Assembly: GCA_934500835.1 (NCBI GenBank)
Contig: CAKSTR010000008.1
Coordinates: forward strand, 124,001 to 188,000
DNA from: an uncultured Paracoccaceae bacterium
GTDB lineage: Bacteria; Pseudomonadota; Alphaproteobacteria; Rhodobacterales; Rhodobacteraceae
Reading direction: 5' to 3'
DNA length: 64,000 bases
This document shows positions 1-7,472 of this stretch, in pieces. How positions within the stretch are numbered: the first letter of the stretch is position 1; each line of letters opens with the position of its first letter. The translations under genes were made by a program, and so were the position numbers. The notes below the pieces were generated by a model. It saw only the letters and a program-made list of their open reading frames with translations. It was not told the origin of the DNA and searched no databases.

Positions 1-410
1 GCCGTGCCGACCGCCTGATGATCCTTCGCAGAGGGGCGGCGCAGAAAGCCCATGTGGCCATAGCGGCCCATCATCACCACGTCCTCGACCAGCACCGGAA
101 AGGACCAGTCCACCTCTTCGGCCTGCGGGACATAGGCGACAAGGTTGCGCTTCAGCGCCTCTTTCACCGACAGGCCCAGCAGGCGGATGTCGCCCCTTGC
201 GACCGGGACGAAGCCCATGATCGCCTTGAAAAGCGTGGATTTGCCCGACCCGTTCACCCCCACCAGCGCCGTCACCGTGCCCTTCGGGATCTGGAAGCTG
301 GCATTGCGCAGGGCGGTGTGGCCGTTGCGGTAGGTCACCGTCACATCCCGCGCGGCGATGCCTTCTGCGGCATCGGGGGCGGCGCTGGTCCTGTCATCAG
401 GCATCGTCAT
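1..410 (-). CDS. sitB: Mn/Fe/Zn ABC transporter ATP-binding protein (SitB/MntA/ZnuC-like), C-terminal part outside window
   Basis: ATPase subunit of a SitABCD/MntABC-type metal importer, acting on the cytoplasmic face of the inner membrane. Translating the minus strand from the ATG at 410 gives an N-terminus with a beta-strand region, a Walker A motif (GVNGSGKST) about 50 residues in, a Q-loop region ([11 protein letters not shown]) and the [11 protein letters not shown] stretch typical of the metal-importer ATPases. The reading frame is still open at base 1, so the ABC signature and Walker B are not visible. A second in-frame ATG lies two codons downstream (404). The gene follows sitA on the same strand with an 83-bp gap, so the two are very likely cotranscribed and the permeases should lie to the left of the window. 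The metal (Mn versus Fe or Zn) is inferred from the sitA partner. Confidence 0.93.
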   Translation of the reverse strand, partial: MTMPDDRTSAAPDAAEGIAARDVTVTYRNGHTALRNASFQIPKGTVTALVGVNGSGKSTLFKAIMGFVPVARGDIRLLGLSVKEALKRNLVAYVPQAEEVDWSFPVLVEDVVMMGRYGHMGFLRRPSAKDHQAVGT

Positions 411-493
411 TCGCTTTCTGCCGGATCGGGACGGCGGCCCTTCTGGCGGGACCCTGCCACGTATCGGGGTGTGGCAGGAAGGGGCAGAACCGT

Positions 494-1396
494 TCAGTTG
501 CCGGCCGCAGTCAGGCCCTTGACCACGGTCTCGGTGGTGACCCGCAGCAGATCCAGATAGGTCGGCACCGGGCCGTCGGGTTCGGAAAGGCTGTCGACAT
601 AGAGAACGCCGCCATAGGCCGCCCCCGTCTCACGCGCGACCTGCTCGGCCGGGGCGGTATTGACGGTGCTTTCGCAGAAGACCACGGGGATCTTGTGTTC
701 GCGCACGCCGTCGATCACGGCCCGCACCTGCTTTGGCGTGCCCATCTGGTCCGAGTTCATCGGCCAGAGATACAGCTCCTGCATCCCCAGATCACGGGCG
801 AGATAGGGGAACGCCCCCTCGCAGGTGACCAGCCAGCGTTGCGCCTCGGGGATCTTGGCGATCTCGGCCCGCAGCGGGTCCAGCGTGGCGCGCAGCCGGG
901 CCTTGTAGGCGGTGGCGTTCGCGGCATAGGTCGCGGCATTGGTGGGGTCATGCTCCGACAGGGCCGCCGTGATGTTGTCGACATAGATCAGCGCATTCTC
1001 AAGGCCCATCCACGCATGCGGGTTGGGCTTGCCCTCATAGGCGCCGGCGGCGATCGGGACCGGCGTGATCCCGTCGGTCAGCGTGGCCGAGGGGACGTCG
1101 CCAAGATTGGACAGGAACTGGGTGAACCACAGCTCAAGGTTCATGCCGTTCCACAGGATCAGATCGGCACCCTGTGCGGCCACGATGTCCTGCGGCGTCG
1201 GCTCATAGCCGTGGATCTCGGCCCCCGGCTTGGTGATCGAGACCACATCGGCCGCATCGCCCGCCACATTCTGCACCATGTCGGCGATGACGGTGAAGGT
1301 GGTCACCACTTTCATCCGGTCCTCGGCCAATGCGAGGCCCGCCGTCATCGCCAATGCCGCCACCGCGCCCGCCAGCCGTGCGAATGTCGAAGGCAT
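494..1396 (-). CDS. sitA: Periplasmic metal (Mn/Fe)-binding protein of ABC transporter, SitA/MntC-like
   Basis: Cluster A-I solute-binding protein of 300 aa that captures Mn2+ or Fe2+ in the periplasm for the SitBCD transporter. A Sec signal peptide spans about residues 1-24 (ALA before EDRMKV). The four metal ligands of the SitA/MntC group are in place: His62 (IHGYEP), His127 (NPHAWM), Glu192 (TCEGAFPY) and Asp267 (YVDSLS). The His-His-Glu-Asp set separates Mn/Fe binders from ZnuA, which normally has a third His and a His-rich loop; that loop is absent here. The ATG at 1396 follows a GGGGAAAGGGGC Shine-Dalgarno-like stretch. It is the first gene of the operon with sitB downstream. Two palindromes just upstream (1429-1492) suggest control by a Fur/Mur-family repressor. 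Confidence 0.95.
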   Translation of the reverse strand: MPSTFARLAGAVAALAMTAGLALAEDRMKVVTTFTVIADMVQNVAGDAADVVSITKPGAEIHGYEPTPQDIVAAQGADLILWNGMNLELWFTQFLSNLGDVPSATLTDGITPVPIAAGAYEGKPNPHAWMGLENALIYVDNITAALSEHDPTNAATYAANATAYKARLRATLDPLRAEIAKIPEAQRWLVTCEGAFPYLARDLGMQELYLWPMNSDQMGTPKQVRAVIDGVREHKIPVVFCESTVNTAPAEQVARETGAAYGGVLYVDSLSEPDGPVPTYLDLLRVTTETVVKGLTAAGN

Positions 1397-1428
1397 GCGT
1401 GCCCCTTTCCCCTGAATCTTGCGTCGTA

Positions 1429-1492
1429 ATTGCGACCGAGTCGCAATATGGATAGCGATTGCCGAAATTAATGCAACTGAAAATCATTCGCA
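1429..1492 (-). promoter_or_regulatory. Putative Fur/Mur-type operator pair upstream of sitA
   Basis: Two inverted repeats lie in the AT-rich sitA leader. The first (1429-1447) has perfect 7-bp arms ATTGCGA / TCGCAAT around a 5-bp spacer. The second (1472-1492) has 8-bp arms TGCAACTG / CATTCGCA (6 of 8 pairs) around AAAAT. Both resemble the TGC-rich, 19-21 bp dyads described for alphaproteobacterial Mur/Fur boxes upstream of sitABCD. The match to Mur is from general knowledge; binding is inferred. Confidence 0.55.
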
Positions 1493-1533
1493 ACTAGGCC
1501 CCGCCACATGAAACCGCGGGGTTCGCCTTGCGC

Positions 1534-2586
1534 TCAGGGGCTGGGATGTGCGGTTTCATCCCCCTTCCAGTCGGCGAGTGACGGATAGGGGCGCCCGTTG
1601 CGCCCGATGGCGGGGGCGGCGGCGCAAAGCGCGTTCAGCACCGCCTCTTGCGTGGCCTCTGCCGCGGCGCGGAAGGGCAGGTCGATCAGGTTGTCGTCCA
1701 GCCGAATGACCGGCTGGAAGGCCGGTGCGTCATGGGCCACCGGATCGGCGGTGGTGAAGCACAGCGCGATATCGCCCGATCCGTGGCCCCAGAACGCGCC
1801 CAACCGGGCCAGCCCAGCCCCGGCCCGGCGCGCCACCCGCGCCAGCTGGCGGTCTGCCAGCGGCAGATCCGTGGCCAGGATGACGATGACCGACCCGCGT
1901 TCGGGCGGCGATTGCATTCCGCGCGGGTCGGGGCGGCGGCCGTCCGGCAGGATCAGGTCGCCCTGACGGCCGAAATTCGCCAGCACCAGCGCGCCAAGGG
2001 TGAAAACCCGGTCCGCGACCGTCATGCAGCGCGACGCGCTGCCGACCCCGGCCTTGAAGCCGAAGGCCGTCATCCCGCGGCCTGCGCCCACCGCGCCTTG
2101 CGCGAAAGCACCGCCCTGCGCCGCAGCCATGGCGGCCCGCGCATCCTCTGGCGTCACCGCCAGCGCCTGAATGTCGCTGATGGCACCGTCATTGCATTCG
2201 CAAACCACCGGATTGACGGTCGAGGTCTCGCGCCCGATGGCGGGATTCTGCGCGATGGCCCGGCGGATCAGGGCCTCGGTGCAGGCGGCGACGCCAAAGG
2301 TATTGGTCAGCAGGATCGGGGTCTCAACGGTCCCCAACTCGGCCACCTGCATCAGTCCGGCCGATTTGCCGAAGCCGTTGATCACCTCCACCCCGGCGCG
2401 GACCTTCTGGCGGAAAAGATCGCCGCCATGGGGCAGCACCGCCGTCACCCCCGTCGCCAGCCCGTTCCCGGCAAGGCAGCGATGGCCGACGGCCACCCCC
2501 GGCACATCCGTGATCGCGTTCAGCGGTCCCGGCGGCAGGGCGTGCCGCCCTTCGGCCCAGAGGCCAAGTGCGCGTGCGGTTGTCAT
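1534..2586 (-). CDS. P1 family peptidase (S58, DmpA/L-aminopeptidase D-esterase-like)
   Basis: Ntn-hydrolase-fold aminopeptidase of 350 aa in the DmpA/BapA family, which self-cleaves before a serine to form alpha and beta chains and releases N-terminal residues from small peptides, sometimes D- or beta-amino acids. The self-cleavage motif GVGSASR is at residues 180-186, with Ser183 as the expected nucleophile and new N-terminus. TNTFGVAA (94-101) and VCECNDG (128-134) are other family blocks. The frame is open far upstream, but the ATG at 2586 is preceded by AAAGGGA and begins the conserved ITDVPGVAVGH region at the right distance, so it is preferred. There is no signal peptide, so it is cytoplasmic. 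It is divergent from a second aminopeptidase gene (2771), suggesting linked peptide breakdown. Confidence 0.9.
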   Translation of the reverse strand: MTTARALGLWAEGRHALPPGPLNAITDVPGVAVGHRCLAGNGLATGVTAVLPHGGDLFRQKVRAGVEVINGFGKSAGLMQVAELGTVETPILLTNTFGVAACTEALIRRAIAQNPAIGRETSTVNPVVCECNDGAISDIQALAVTPEDARAAMAAAQGGAFAQGAVGAGRGMTAFGFKAGVGSASRCMTVADRVFTLGALVLANFGRQGDLILPDGRRPDPRGMQSPPERGSVIVILATDLPLADRQLARVARRAGAGLARLGAFWGHGSGDIALCFTTADPVAHDAPAFQPVIRLDDNLIDLPFRAAAEATQEAVLNALCAAAPAIGRNGRPYPSLADWKGDETAHPSP

Positions 2587-2770
2587 GCGGTCCCTTTCGG
2601 CATGGCCCGCGTCAGGGCCGGGCGGGGCGACATTCCCCTGATGGCCCATGCCGGTCAAGCCATCGGCCGCCCCTATACGCGGCGGCCGATCGGCACTATC
2701 CCGGTTTCCGAAGGGTCCGGCCGCTGGCGACATGCCAGCGCAGCCGGGCCGGCAATGCGAAGGGATAGAC

Positions 2771-3568
2771 ATGAGGATCTTCATCTGCGCCGATATGGAA
2801 GGCACCGCCGGTATCCTGACCTGGAGCGAGACCGAGCGCGACAATCCCGACTATCCCGAATACCGCGATCTGATGACCCGCGAGGTTGTCGCCGCCTGCG
2901 AGGGCGCCCGCGCCGCCGGTGCCGCCGAGGTCGTGGTGAAGGACGCCCATGATTCCGCGCGCAACCTGATCGTCGGGCTGCTGCCGTCCTATGTGCGGGT
3001 CATCCGGGGCTGGTCGGGCCATCCCGACAGCATGATGTTCGGCCTTGATGCCAGCTTCGCCGGCGCGCTTTACACCGGCTATCATTCCAAGGCCGGGACC
3101 GAAGGCAACCTGCTGGCCCACAGTTTCAACACGCGCATCTCGCGCCTTCTCCTGAATGGCGAGGTGGTGTCGGAACTGACGCTGAACGCCCTTTGCGCCG
3201 CCCGCCATGGCGTGCCCTCGCTGTTCCTGTCGGGGGACGAAGGGATTTGCGGCGATGCCCGTGCCCTTGTGCCGGGCATCGCCACGGTGGAAACCCTGCG
3301 CGGCGTCGGGGCCTCGTCCAATTCGCTGTCGCCCGAGGCGGCGCGGGATGCGATCCGCGCCGGTGTCGAGGCGGCGATCCGCGCGCCGCGCCCGCCGCTG
3401 CCCGAGATTCCCGCCCGGCTGGAGATGGTGATCGAGTTCAACACCCCCAACAGCGCCTATCGCGCGGCCTTCTATCCGGGCGCGAAGGCGCACGGCCCGC
3501 GCGCGGTGTCGTTTGTGACCGATGATCTGTTCCAGATGCAGACCGCGCGGCAGTTCTTGCTGGGCTGA
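2771..3568 (+). CDS. M55 family D-aminopeptidase (DppA-like)
   Basis: Zinc-dependent D-aminopeptidase family protein of 265 aa, the normal length for DppA. The N-terminal DME pair (Asp8, Glu10), His60 (KDAHDS), His105 (GYHSK) and a Glu near 135 match the family's metal ligands. In Bacillus, DppA removes D-amino acids such as D-Ala from short peptides; the substrate here is unknown. The ATG at 2771 has AGGGA eight bases upstream. It is cytoplasmic, with no signal peptide. It is transcribed divergently from the P1-family peptidase across a 184-bp gap and converges on the DeoR gene at 3598. The pairing of two peptidases able to act on unusual amino acids hints at recycling of cell-wall or D-amino-acid-containing peptides, which is inference. 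Confidence 0.92.
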   Translation: MRIFICADMEGTAGILTWSETERDNPDYPEYRDLMTREVVAACEGARAAGAAEVVVKDAHDSARNLIVGLLPSYVRVIRGWSGHPDSMMFGLDASFAGALYTGYHSKAGTEGNLLAHSFNTRISRLLLNGEVVSELTLNALCAARHGVPSLFLSGDEGICGDARALVPGIATVETLRGVGASSNSLSPEAARDAIRAGVEAAIRAPRPPLPEIPARLEMVIEFNTPNSAYRAAFYPGAKAHGPRAVSFVTDDLFQMQTARQFLLG

Positions 3569-3597
3569 ACCGGCCTTTCGGCAGGGGCGGCCGGGCC

Positions 3598-4380
3598 TCA
3601 GATGATGATGAGACGGGGGCCGGCGGACTGGCTCAGGGCGGCGAAATGCTCGCTGCGCGTGGCCTCCGCATTCAGGACGATGTGGTCCACCTCGTCGGGG
3701 CGGGCAAAGGACACCCGGCCGCGATTGCCAAGCTTCGAATGGTCCGCCAGCACGATGCGTCGTCTGGCATGGGCGAACATGGCGCGGGCGATGTCGGCCT
3801 CATCGGGGATGAAGCTGGTGGCGCCCTCGCCGCCGGTCAGGCCGAAGGGCGAGGAGAGGGCGATGTCTGCCGCGACATGGCCGATCGCCGCCACCACGCC
3901 CGCGCCGCGCGTGGACGGCGGGTCGGCGGCGAAATCGCCGCCCAGAAGCACCACCCGGTTCTGCCGGGCGCGCGACGCCTCGGTCCCCAGATGGGCCGCC
4001 ACATCGACCGAATTGGTGAAGACCAGCAGCCCCCCCAGGGCGGCAAGGCTTTCGGCAAGGCAGGCCGTGGTGCTGCCCGCATCGATCAGCAACGTCTCGC
4101 CGGAGCGGACCAGTCTTGCGCAGGCCGCGCCGACGGCACGCTTTTCGCGCAGGTTCTGTTGCGCACGATAACTGTAGGGCGCCTCGCCCCTGTCGCTGAC
4201 CGACAGGGCACCGCCATGGATGCGCCGCAGCGCCCCCATTTCTTCCAGTTCCTTGAGATCGCGCCGCACCGTCTCGCGCGAGACGCCCAGTTCGGCCTGG
4301 ACGCGGTCCACCCCGACCTGCCCGAAGGTGTCAAGCAACGCGAGGATGCGCGTATGCCGCTCAGCCTGCCACATGGCCAT
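3598..4380 (-). CDS. DeoR/GlpR family transcriptional regulator
   Basis: A 260-aa repressor of the DeoR family. Residues about 1-58 form the winged helix-turn-helix (VSRETVRRDLKELEEMGALRRIHGGA), and about 75-240 the phosphosugar-sensing domain with the family's IDAGSTT, FTNS, LGG and LADHSK blocks. Members usually bind a phosphorylated sugar, which releases the operator. The start at 4380 overlaps the end of the upstream phosphatase gene by 20 bp, so the two are cotranscribed; an alternative ATG lies at 4374. The neighbouring divergent ABC importer (5345-9151) is the obvious target, and a regulator that senses sugar phosphates fits a transporter for phosphorylated substrates. Confidence 0.93.
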   Translation of the reverse strand: MAMWQAERHTRILALLDTFGQVGVDRVQAELGVSRETVRRDLKELEEMGALRRIHGGALSVSDRGEAPYSYRAQQNLREKRAVGAACARLVRSGETLLIDAGSTTACLAESLAALGGLLVFTNSVDVAAHLGTEASRARQNRVVLLGGDFAADPPSTRGAGVVAAIGHVAADIALSSPFGLTGGEGATSFIPDEADIARAMFAHARRRIVLADHSKLGNRGRVSFARPDEVDHIVLNAEATRSEHFAALSQSAGPRLIII

Positions 4381-5188
4381 CCCCGATGTTCCGGGCCGAG
4401 ATCATCGACAGCGCCTTGGCATGAAGCTCGGGCGTGGCCGCCGCCAGCACCTGGCAGCCGGACTCCAGCCCCAATCCGCGGCCCTGCCAGTCGGTGATGA
4501 CGCCGCCCGCCTCTTCGATCACCGGCACGAGGGCGAGGAAATCATAGGGCTGCAATCTGGTCTCCATCACCAGGTCGACATGGCCCGAGGCGAGAAGGCC
4601 GTAGGAATAGCAATCGCCGCCATAGCGTTGCACCGCTGCGGCGCGGGACAGGGCGATGAAACGATGGTGTTCGTCCCCGTCGAAATAGTCGGGCGATGTG
4701 GTGTAGAAACGTGCCTCGGACAGCTTGCGGCAGCCGCTGGTCCGGCAGGGCTGCAGGCAGCCGTCGCGGCCGGTCAGATAGGCCCCGCCGCCTTGCCGGG
4801 CGTGCCAGGTTTCGCCCATGGCCGGAAGATGGATCACGCCCAGGCGGGGCAGGTCGTCCTGCACCAGCGCGACCAGCGTGCCCCAGATCGGCCAGCCGGT
4901 GATGAAACTGCGGGTGCCGTCGATGGGATCGACCACCCAGACCGGCGCCCCGGCCGCGCCTTCGTGTCCGAATTCCTCGCCGAGGATCGCATGGCCCGGA
5001 TAGCTGCCGTGGATGCGATTCCGCAGATGTTCCTCTACCGCCCGGTCCGCTTCTGTCACCGGGCTGAGGTCCTCCTTCAGGCCGACCGTTACCGGACTGC
5101 GAAACCAGCCCAGGGCAATCTCGCCCGCGGAGCCGGCGATTTCCCTTGCGAAATCAAGTGCCCGATCCAGTGCTTCGGTCGGCGGCAT
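4361..5188 (-). CDS. Inositol monophosphatase-family phosphatase, histidinol-phosphatase (HisN)-like
   Basis: Mg2+-dependent phosphatase of 275 aa. Metal-site motifs are visible: GEEFG (Glu71/72), DPIDGT (Asp87, Asp90), and a later YDFLAL block where the family normally has a WD pair. The GTRSFITGWPIWGTL segment is characteristic of the HisN branch of the IMPase family, so histidinol-phosphate is one plausible substrate. Its position in an operon with a DeoR regulator, facing an importer for phosphorylated compounds, instead suggests it dephosphorylates an imported ester. In-frame starts exist at 5248, 5203 and 5188; a likely promoter at 5254-5282 makes 5248 unlikely, and GGTGGA six bases before 5188 favours that start. 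5203 (with GGGGA) is the alternative. Confidence 0.88.
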   Translation of the reverse strand: MPPTEALDRALDFAREIAGSAGEIALGWFRSPVTVGLKEDLSPVTEADRAVEEHLRNRIHGSYPGHAILGEEFGHEGAAGAPVWVVDPIDGTRSFITGWPIWGTLVALVQDDLPRLGVIHLPAMGETWHARQGGGAYLTGRDGCLQPCRTSGCRKLSEARFYTTSPDYFDGDEHHRFIALSRAAAVQRYGGDCYSYGLLASGHVDLVMETRLQPYDFLALVPVIEEAGGVITDWQGRGLGLESGCQVLAAATPELHAKALSMISARNIGDGHVAG

Positions 5189-5245
5189 CGTGGATCCACC
5201 CATCAGCTTCGGTCCCCAGATCAAGGTTTGCGCCCCTGAAAAGCG

Positions 5246-5296
5246 CATAAAAACATAAAAACAAAGATTGCCACATCGTCAAGCCTGCGTTAGCGT
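5246..5296. promoter_or_regulatory. Divergent promoter region with tandem octamers (candidate DeoR operator)
   Basis: The minus strand carries TTGACG (5282-5277), a 17-bp spacer and TTTATG (5259-5254), a fair sigma-70-like promoter for the phosphatase-deoR operon. The plus strand carries TTGCCA (5268-5273), a 17-bp spacer and TAGCGT (5291-5296) for the ABC importer. The -35 regions overlap. The octamer CATAAAAA is repeated back to back at 5246-5253 and 5254-5261, unusual in such GC-rich DNA, and is a candidate site for the DeoR protein encoded next door. Promoters and operator are inferred from sequence only. Confidence 0.45.
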
Positions 5297-5344
5297 TTCT
5301 TGAAAAGACCACCCCGACAACGACCACCCCAACAGGAGAATCCG

Positions 5345-6355
5345 ATGACGAAAAGCACCTGCCTGCTTGCCGGCGTGGCACTTTCCACGCTTGCGGTGAC
5401 CCCGGGCTTTGCCGACGAGATCACCGTCTACACCGCCTATGAAGAGGACGAGATCGCCGCTTATGTCGCCGGGGCCGAAGCGGCGATACCGGGGCTGAAG
5501 ATCAACGTGCTGCGCCTGTCCACCGGCGACCTTGCCGCGCGCATCATCGCCGAAGCGGGCAACCCGCAGGCCGACATGCTGTGGGGCCAGGCGATCACCG
5601 CCACGATGGACCCGCAGATCCTTGATCAGCTTGAGGCTTACGCCCCCGCCGGGATCGAGGCGCTGGACGCCCGTTACCGCGACCCCGAGAACCGCTGGTT
5701 CGCCCCTACCGGCTATATGGGCACCTTCTGTGTCAACACTGAACGGCTGGCGGAAAAGGGCCTGCCGATGCCCAAGGGCTGGAAGGACCTTGAGGACCCC
5801 GCCTTCAAGGGCGAGATCGAGATGCCCGACCCGACCTCTTCGGGAACCGGATGGCTGCACATCATCTCGCTTCTTCAAGGCCCCGAGGGCGAAGAGGCCG
5901 GCTGGGCGCAGCTTGAGCGGGTCGACCCCAACATGGCGCAATATACCTCGTCCGGATCGAAGCCCTGCAAGGACGCCCGCGCCGGCGAGGTGACGGTCGG
6001 CATCTCGCTGGGCATCACCGGCGTGCAGTCGGTCGAGCAGGGCTATCCGGTGGTCACGGTGTTCCCCGAGGAAGGCGCAGGCTACGAGCTTGAGGCGGCG
6101 GCGCTGTTCAAGACCTCGAAGAACAAGGAAGACGTGAAGAAATTCATGGACTGGCTGCTGACGCCCGAGGCCGTCAAGATCTACGAGCAATACAAGATCC
6201 TGATCACCGCCCCCGGCGCCACGCTGTCCGAGCCGGCGAAGAAGGCGGGCGTTCCCGCGGATCTGGGTTCGATCCTTGCCACAATCGACTTCACCAAGGC
6301 CGCCCAGGACCGTGACCGCATCAGCGAGGAATGGCTGGACAAGTTCGGCCGCTGA
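5345..6355 (+). CDS. ABC transporter substrate-binding protein, AfuA / 2-aminoethylphosphonate-binding-like
   Basis: Periplasmic solute-binding protein of 336 aa in the FbpA/AfuA/PhnS2 group (type II fold). A Sec signal peptide covers about residues 1-23 (ending GFA before DEITVYT). The start ITVYTAYEEDE, the ADMLWGQ block and the TSSGTGW segment are typical of the family; the Ser/Thr-rich turn fits binding of an oxyanion. FbpA tyrosines for iron are not obvious, so ferric iron is less likely than a phosphorylated sugar (AfuA) or phosphonate (PhnS2/AepX). The ATG at 5345 has AGGAGA upstream. It is the first gene of a three-gene operon, followed by a hairpin (6386-6418). Confidence 0.88.
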   Translation: MTKSTCLLAGVALSTLAVTPGFADEITVYTAYEEDEIAAYVAGAEAAIPGLKINVLRLSTGDLAARIIAEAGNPQADMLWGQAITATMDPQILDQLEAYAPAGIEALDARYRDPENRWFAPTGYMGTFCVNTERLAEKGLPMPKGWKDLEDPAFKGEIEMPDPTSSGTGWLHIISLLQGPEGEEAGWAQLERVDPNMAQYTSSGSKPCKDARAGEVTVGISLGITGVQSVEQGYPVVTVFPEEGAGYELEAAALFKTSKNKEDVKKFMDWLLTPEAVKIYEQYKILITAPGATLSEPAKKAGVPADLGSILATIDFTKAAQDRDRISEEWLDKFGR

Positions 6356-6385
6356 ACCTGCCGGCGGCCCTTCGCCCCTACCGGC

Positions 6386-6418
6386 ACCCCATCCGCACCT
6401 GAGCGGTGTGGATGGGGT
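6386..6418 (+). terminator. Strong hairpin between substrate-binding protein and ATPase genes
   Basis: A 14-bp stem (arms starting ACCCCATCC, ending GGATGGGGT, one G-T wobble) with a 5-nt loop lies in the 94-bp gap. Only three T residues follow, so it is more likely a partial terminator or an mRNA-stabilising structure that raises binding-protein expression over the transporter subunits. Confidence 0.6.
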
Positions 6419-6449
6419 CTTTGATCACGCAGTCGCACACCGGAAGCCC

Positions 6450-7472
6450 ATGTATCTAGATGTCCGCGACCTCACCAAGACCTATGGCGCCTTCACCGCG
6501 CTCGACCATGTGTCCGTCGGTGTGGACGAGGGCGAATTCGTCTGCCTTCTGGGCCCGTCGGGCTGCGGCAAGACAACCTTGCTGCGTGCCATCGCCGGGC
6601 TGATCGAAGCGGATTCCGGCCAGATCCTGCTGAAAGGGGCCGATGTCTCCGGGGTGCCGACGCGGCAGCGCGGCTTTGGCATCGTCTTCCAGTCCTATTC
6701 CCTTTTCCCCGACATGACCGTGGCCCAGAATGTGGGTTACGGGCTGAAGATCCGCGGTGTCGCGCGCGACCGCATCCGCAAGCGGGTGGGCGAATTGCTG
6801 GACATGATCCGCCTGCCGCAACTTGCCGATCGGTATCCCGGCCAGCTTTCCGGCGGGCAGCAGCAACGCGTGGCGCTGGCCCGCTCGATCGCGGTCGATC
6901 CGCAGCTTCTCCTGCTGGACGAGCCGCTTTCCGCGCTGGACGCCAAGGTGAGGGCGGAGCTGCGGCGCGAGATCCATTCGCTGCAGCGCGAGCTGCGCAT
7001 CCCGACGATCATGGTGACCCACGATCAGGAAGAGGCCCTGGCCGTGTCCGACCGCATCATCTGCATGAACGGCGGCCATCTGGTGCAGGCCGGCACGGCG
7101 GAAGAGCTGTATCTGCGCCCGCAGACCCGTTTCGTGGCCGACTTCATGGGCCGCAGCAACCTGCTGGGCATCGAGGCGCTGGCCCGTGTCGCCCCCGATC
7201 TGGTGGCGGCAAGGCCCCGGGACGGCGCTGACCTCGCCTGTATCCGCCCAGAACAGATCGGGCTTGCGCCGGACGCGGATGGTTCCGCGCGGGTCAGGGA
7301 ACTGGAATTCCTGGGCAATATCACCCGGATCGGGCTGGACACCCCGGCCGGAGACCTGGTCGCCGAGGTCTCGGGCCATTCCCCGGTGCGGCCCGGAGAC
7401 AGGTTGAGGATGTCGATCCTTCCCGACCATTGCGTCTGGGTGCGCGAGGACGCTGCGGCGGACGCGCAATGA
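6450..7472 (+). CDS. ABC transporter ATP-binding protein (AfuC/PhnT-like, with TOBE domain)
   Basis: ATPase of 340 aa that powers the importer of this operon. Walker A is GPSGCGKT (35-42), the Q-loop FQSYSLFP (80-87), the signature LSGGQ (133-137), Walker B LLLLDE (153-158), and the switch His lies in MVTHDQEE. The last ~90 residues form a TOBE-like regulatory domain (IRPEQIGL onward), as in the Fbp/Pot/AEP transporter ATPases. The frame is open upstream through the hairpin region, but the ATG at 6450 begins the conserved YLDVRDLTKTYG strand and has GGAAG upstream. Its stop overlaps the permease start (ATGA), so translation is coupled. Confidence 0.93.
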   Translation: MYLDVRDLTKTYGAFTALDHVSVGVDEGEFVCLLGPSGCGKTTLLRAIAGLIEADSGQILLKGADVSGVPTRQRGFGIVFQSYSLFPDMTVAQNVGYGLKIRGVARDRIRKRVGELLDMIRLPQLADRYPGQLSGGQQQRVALARSIAVDPQLLLLDEPLSALDAKVRAELRREIHSLQRELRIPTIMVTHDQEEALAVSDRIICMNGGHLVQAGTAEELYLRPQTRFVADFMGRSNLLGIEALARVAPDLVAARPRDGADLACIRPEQIGLAPDADGSARVRELEFLGNITRIGLDTPAGDLVAEVSGHSPVRPGDRLRMSILPDHCVWVREDAAADAQ

